Shown here piece after piece: positions 62,648-64,000 of a stretch of 64,000 bases of DNA. The translations under genes and the position numbers were made by a program. The notes under the pieces are model-generated. The model did no database searches. It was given only the letters and a program-made list of their open reading frames with translations, and was not told where the DNA came from. This stretch comes from Marinifilum flexuosum (GTDB taxonomy: Bacteria > Bacteroidota > Bacteroidia > Bacteroidales > Marinifilaceae): positions 46,227 to 110,226 of the forward strand of contig NZ_RAPQ01000014.1 of NCBI RefSeq assembly GCF_003610555.1. Direction: 5' to 3'. Within the stretch, counting starts at the first letter, position 1, and the number at the start of each line of letters is the position of its first letter.

Positions 62648-63835
62648 TTAATTTAGCATGTTTGAAATATTTATTCTTTGATTATCAAAATTATATTGAG
62701 GAATGTATAATTTCCCATTATCACCTATAATACACATATACACATGACAATCAATAGTTTCACTCTCGTTTCTACATGCCTGAAAATGTCTGTTAGTAGA
62801 AATAAAATTAGTCATGCAATTTTGGATAGTAACGGAATTACAATGTACTTGTATATTAGTTATAGTATTGTCTTTACTAACTGTAAATTGAATTAATGCG
62901 CCAAAGTTTAATTTACTCTTATCAGATATATTTCTATGAAGACATTCTTTTATATCTTGAATAAATAATGAGTCAAGATCTAATGAGTTTTTATACTTAA
63001 GTTGATTTTTCAGATCTCTTGAGTGAAAAGAAAACGTTGAGCTACTAAATTCTATTGGTACTTGTGGAACAAGAGATGCTTTTTTTGTGCTCTTGTAATT
63101 TTTAGTTGGAATAGCTATAAATTTAAAAACATCAATATTTTCGTGAATATCAAATCCCAATAATGAAATAAATCTCGAATCTTTAAGTCCATATATTTCT
63201 TCTTTTTCTACATATTTTCCATCTTTAAAAAAGTCATAACCACCAGTTGAGTTTCCTTTCCAAGACCATTTCCCATGAATCTTACCATCTTTAATTTTCC
63301 CCCAAATATAATATTGTATGGGTTGTTTTCTAACCGCAAATATTTTATCCTTATATTTTCCATTTCCATTAGTAAAAACATTCTTCCCATTACGCTTATA
63401 AAACTCTAAAACAAGAGGTTGGTTGTTTTTAAATATGATTTTTTTTTGCAAATTTCCATTATCATAGAAATAAGTCCATAAACTATCAGGATAAGATTGG
63501 TTTAAAAATCCTTCATAGCGCAATTTACCATTATTATGATATGCTTTCGCTTTATAAAATATACAATTAGAATCCTTGTAGCATTCATAAGCTAGATTGC
63601 CAGTTGAAAAATAGTCTTCTATTTTTCCAATATAAGAAAACTGGTCATCCAGTTGCGATATCCTATGATATTGTGCTTTATCTTTTGTTGTGATATCTCC
63701 AACATTATCTAAATAGAAATGTATTTTATTATCAATAACTTTGAAAAATATATGATTACTATTGTTTTGTGAAAAGATTATAGTTGAATACATCAGAAAG
63801 CCAAGCGTTATCCAAAATTTCATTTTCATCTTCAT
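62648..63835 (-). CDS. exported YwqK/MORN-like protein with TonB-C-like domain
   Basis: 395 residues, signal peptide (residues 1-22, ending IIFSQ). Residues 60-200 hold YwqK/MORN-type repeats: YFSTGNLAYECYKD, AYHNNGKLRYEGFLN, YFYDNGNLQKKI, FYKRNGKNVF. The last 100 residues have a TonB-C-like pattern (FGALIQFTVSKDNTITNIQVHC, CHVYMCI). Such fusions are frequent in Bacteroidota and of unknown role. The gene lies between two GTTAGGGGC boxes and is AT-rich, in line with a cassette-like origin. Starts at 63835 or 63823. Confidence 0.75.
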   Translation of the reverse strand: MKMKMKFWITLGFLMYSTIIFSQNNSNHIFFKVIDNKIHFYLDNVGDITTKDKAQYHRISQLDDQFSYIGKIEDYFSTGNLAYECYKDSNCIFYKAKAYHNNGKLRYEGFLNQSYPDSLWTYFYDNGNLQKKIIFKNNQPLVLEFYKRNGKNVFTNGNGKYKDKIFAVRKQPIQYYIWGKIKDGKIHGKWSWKGNSTGGYDFFKDGKYVEKEEIYGLKDSRFISLLGFDIHENIDVFKFIAIPTKNYKSTKKASLVPQVPIEFSSSTFSFHSRDLKNQLKYKNSLDLDSLFIQDIKECLHRNISDKSKLNFGALIQFTVSKDNTITNIQVHCNSVTIQNCMTNFISTNRHFQACRNESETIDCHVYMCIIGDNGKLYIPQYNFDNQRINISNMLN

Positions 63836-64000
63836 ATTTGTTGTATTTTTTAATTCTTTAGTTAACTAGACAATATTTATTGAAATACATATCGAAATTG
63901 CCCCTAACGTAAAAGTGTTTTATCCTTTCGTTTGATAAAATTAACAAAACATTATTAAGAGAGTTGAATTTTCTTCGCAGAATAATTCCAAATAAAGGAT
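63836..64000. other. right end of window, second cassette-like boundary
   Basis: TGCCCCTAAC at 63899-63908 is the inverted copy of the box at 62632-62641. The rest is AT-rich with no gene; the partner arm would lie outside the window. Confidence 0.5.

Overview
The window looks like AT-rich chromosome of an anaerobic or facultative Bacteroidota, most likely an order Marinilabiliales relative (Marinifilum/Labilibaculum/Ancylomarina type). This is inferred from the TAnnTTTG-type promoter motifs, the DUF4251 and VIT-VWA-TonB proteins, the long-form HutU, and sulfur respiration occurring together with OvoA and LuxS. No rRNA, tRNA, CRISPR array, integrase or intact insertion sequence was recognised.

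Region by region. 1-1.8 kb: the 3' end of a secreted carbohydrate-binding-type protein, an unknown gene and a GNAT acetyltransferase (+ strand). 1.9-19.5 kb: a long minus-strand run of mostly small envelope proteins: a TlpA-like redoxin, a serine hydrolase lipoprotein, a BatD-like lipoprotein, a retropepsin-like protein, an STM3941-family protein, a VIT-VWA-TonB protein, a DUF3592 protein, paired small membrane proteins and a DUF4241 protein. It ends with a transglutaminase-like protein and a caspase-family protein, each followed by an attC-like inverted repeat. 19.5-25.3 kb: repeat-rich. It holds a 42-bp/126-bp higher-order tandem array, a carboxypeptidase-regulatory-like protein, a 367-bp tandem duplication built of hairpins with a shuffled relic nearby, and ovoA. 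25.3-34.6 kb: ordinary chromosome with a GlsB-like protein, an ABM monooxygenase overlapping oxyR, the mtnN-luxS pair, a DUF4251 gene behind a sigma-54 promoter, a U32 peptidase (RlhA-like), an M3 peptidase and a TetR regulator.

35.6-45.2 kb is the most interesting functional block. A minus-strand gene series encodes exported rhodaneses (seven rhodanese-like domains in three proteins, including a four-domain lipoprotein made by internal duplication), a porin, and a Tat-exported molybdopterin oxidoreductase with its FeS and NrfD/PsrC subunits. It is divergent from a true Fnr-type regulator that keeps all four cluster cysteines. I infer a sulfur-compound (polysulfide/thiosulfate) respiration system in which surface or periplasmic rhodaneses supply sulfane sulfur.

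45.3-64 kb: an AraC-TPR regulator, an ankyrin lipoprotein with an acyltransferase, a repeat cluster, histidine degradation genes (hutH-hutU, ftcD; no hutI here) with a LysR gene, an M48-family protein with a damaged zinc motif, and an AT-rich stretch of unknown envelope proteins including a YwqK/TonB-like protein flanked by another attC-like site.

Three long intergenic gaps carry degenerate tandem arrays with almost the same period (42, 41 and 42 bp) but unrelated sequence, and each shows a higher-order period (126, 82 and 84 bp). I could not match this to a named element.
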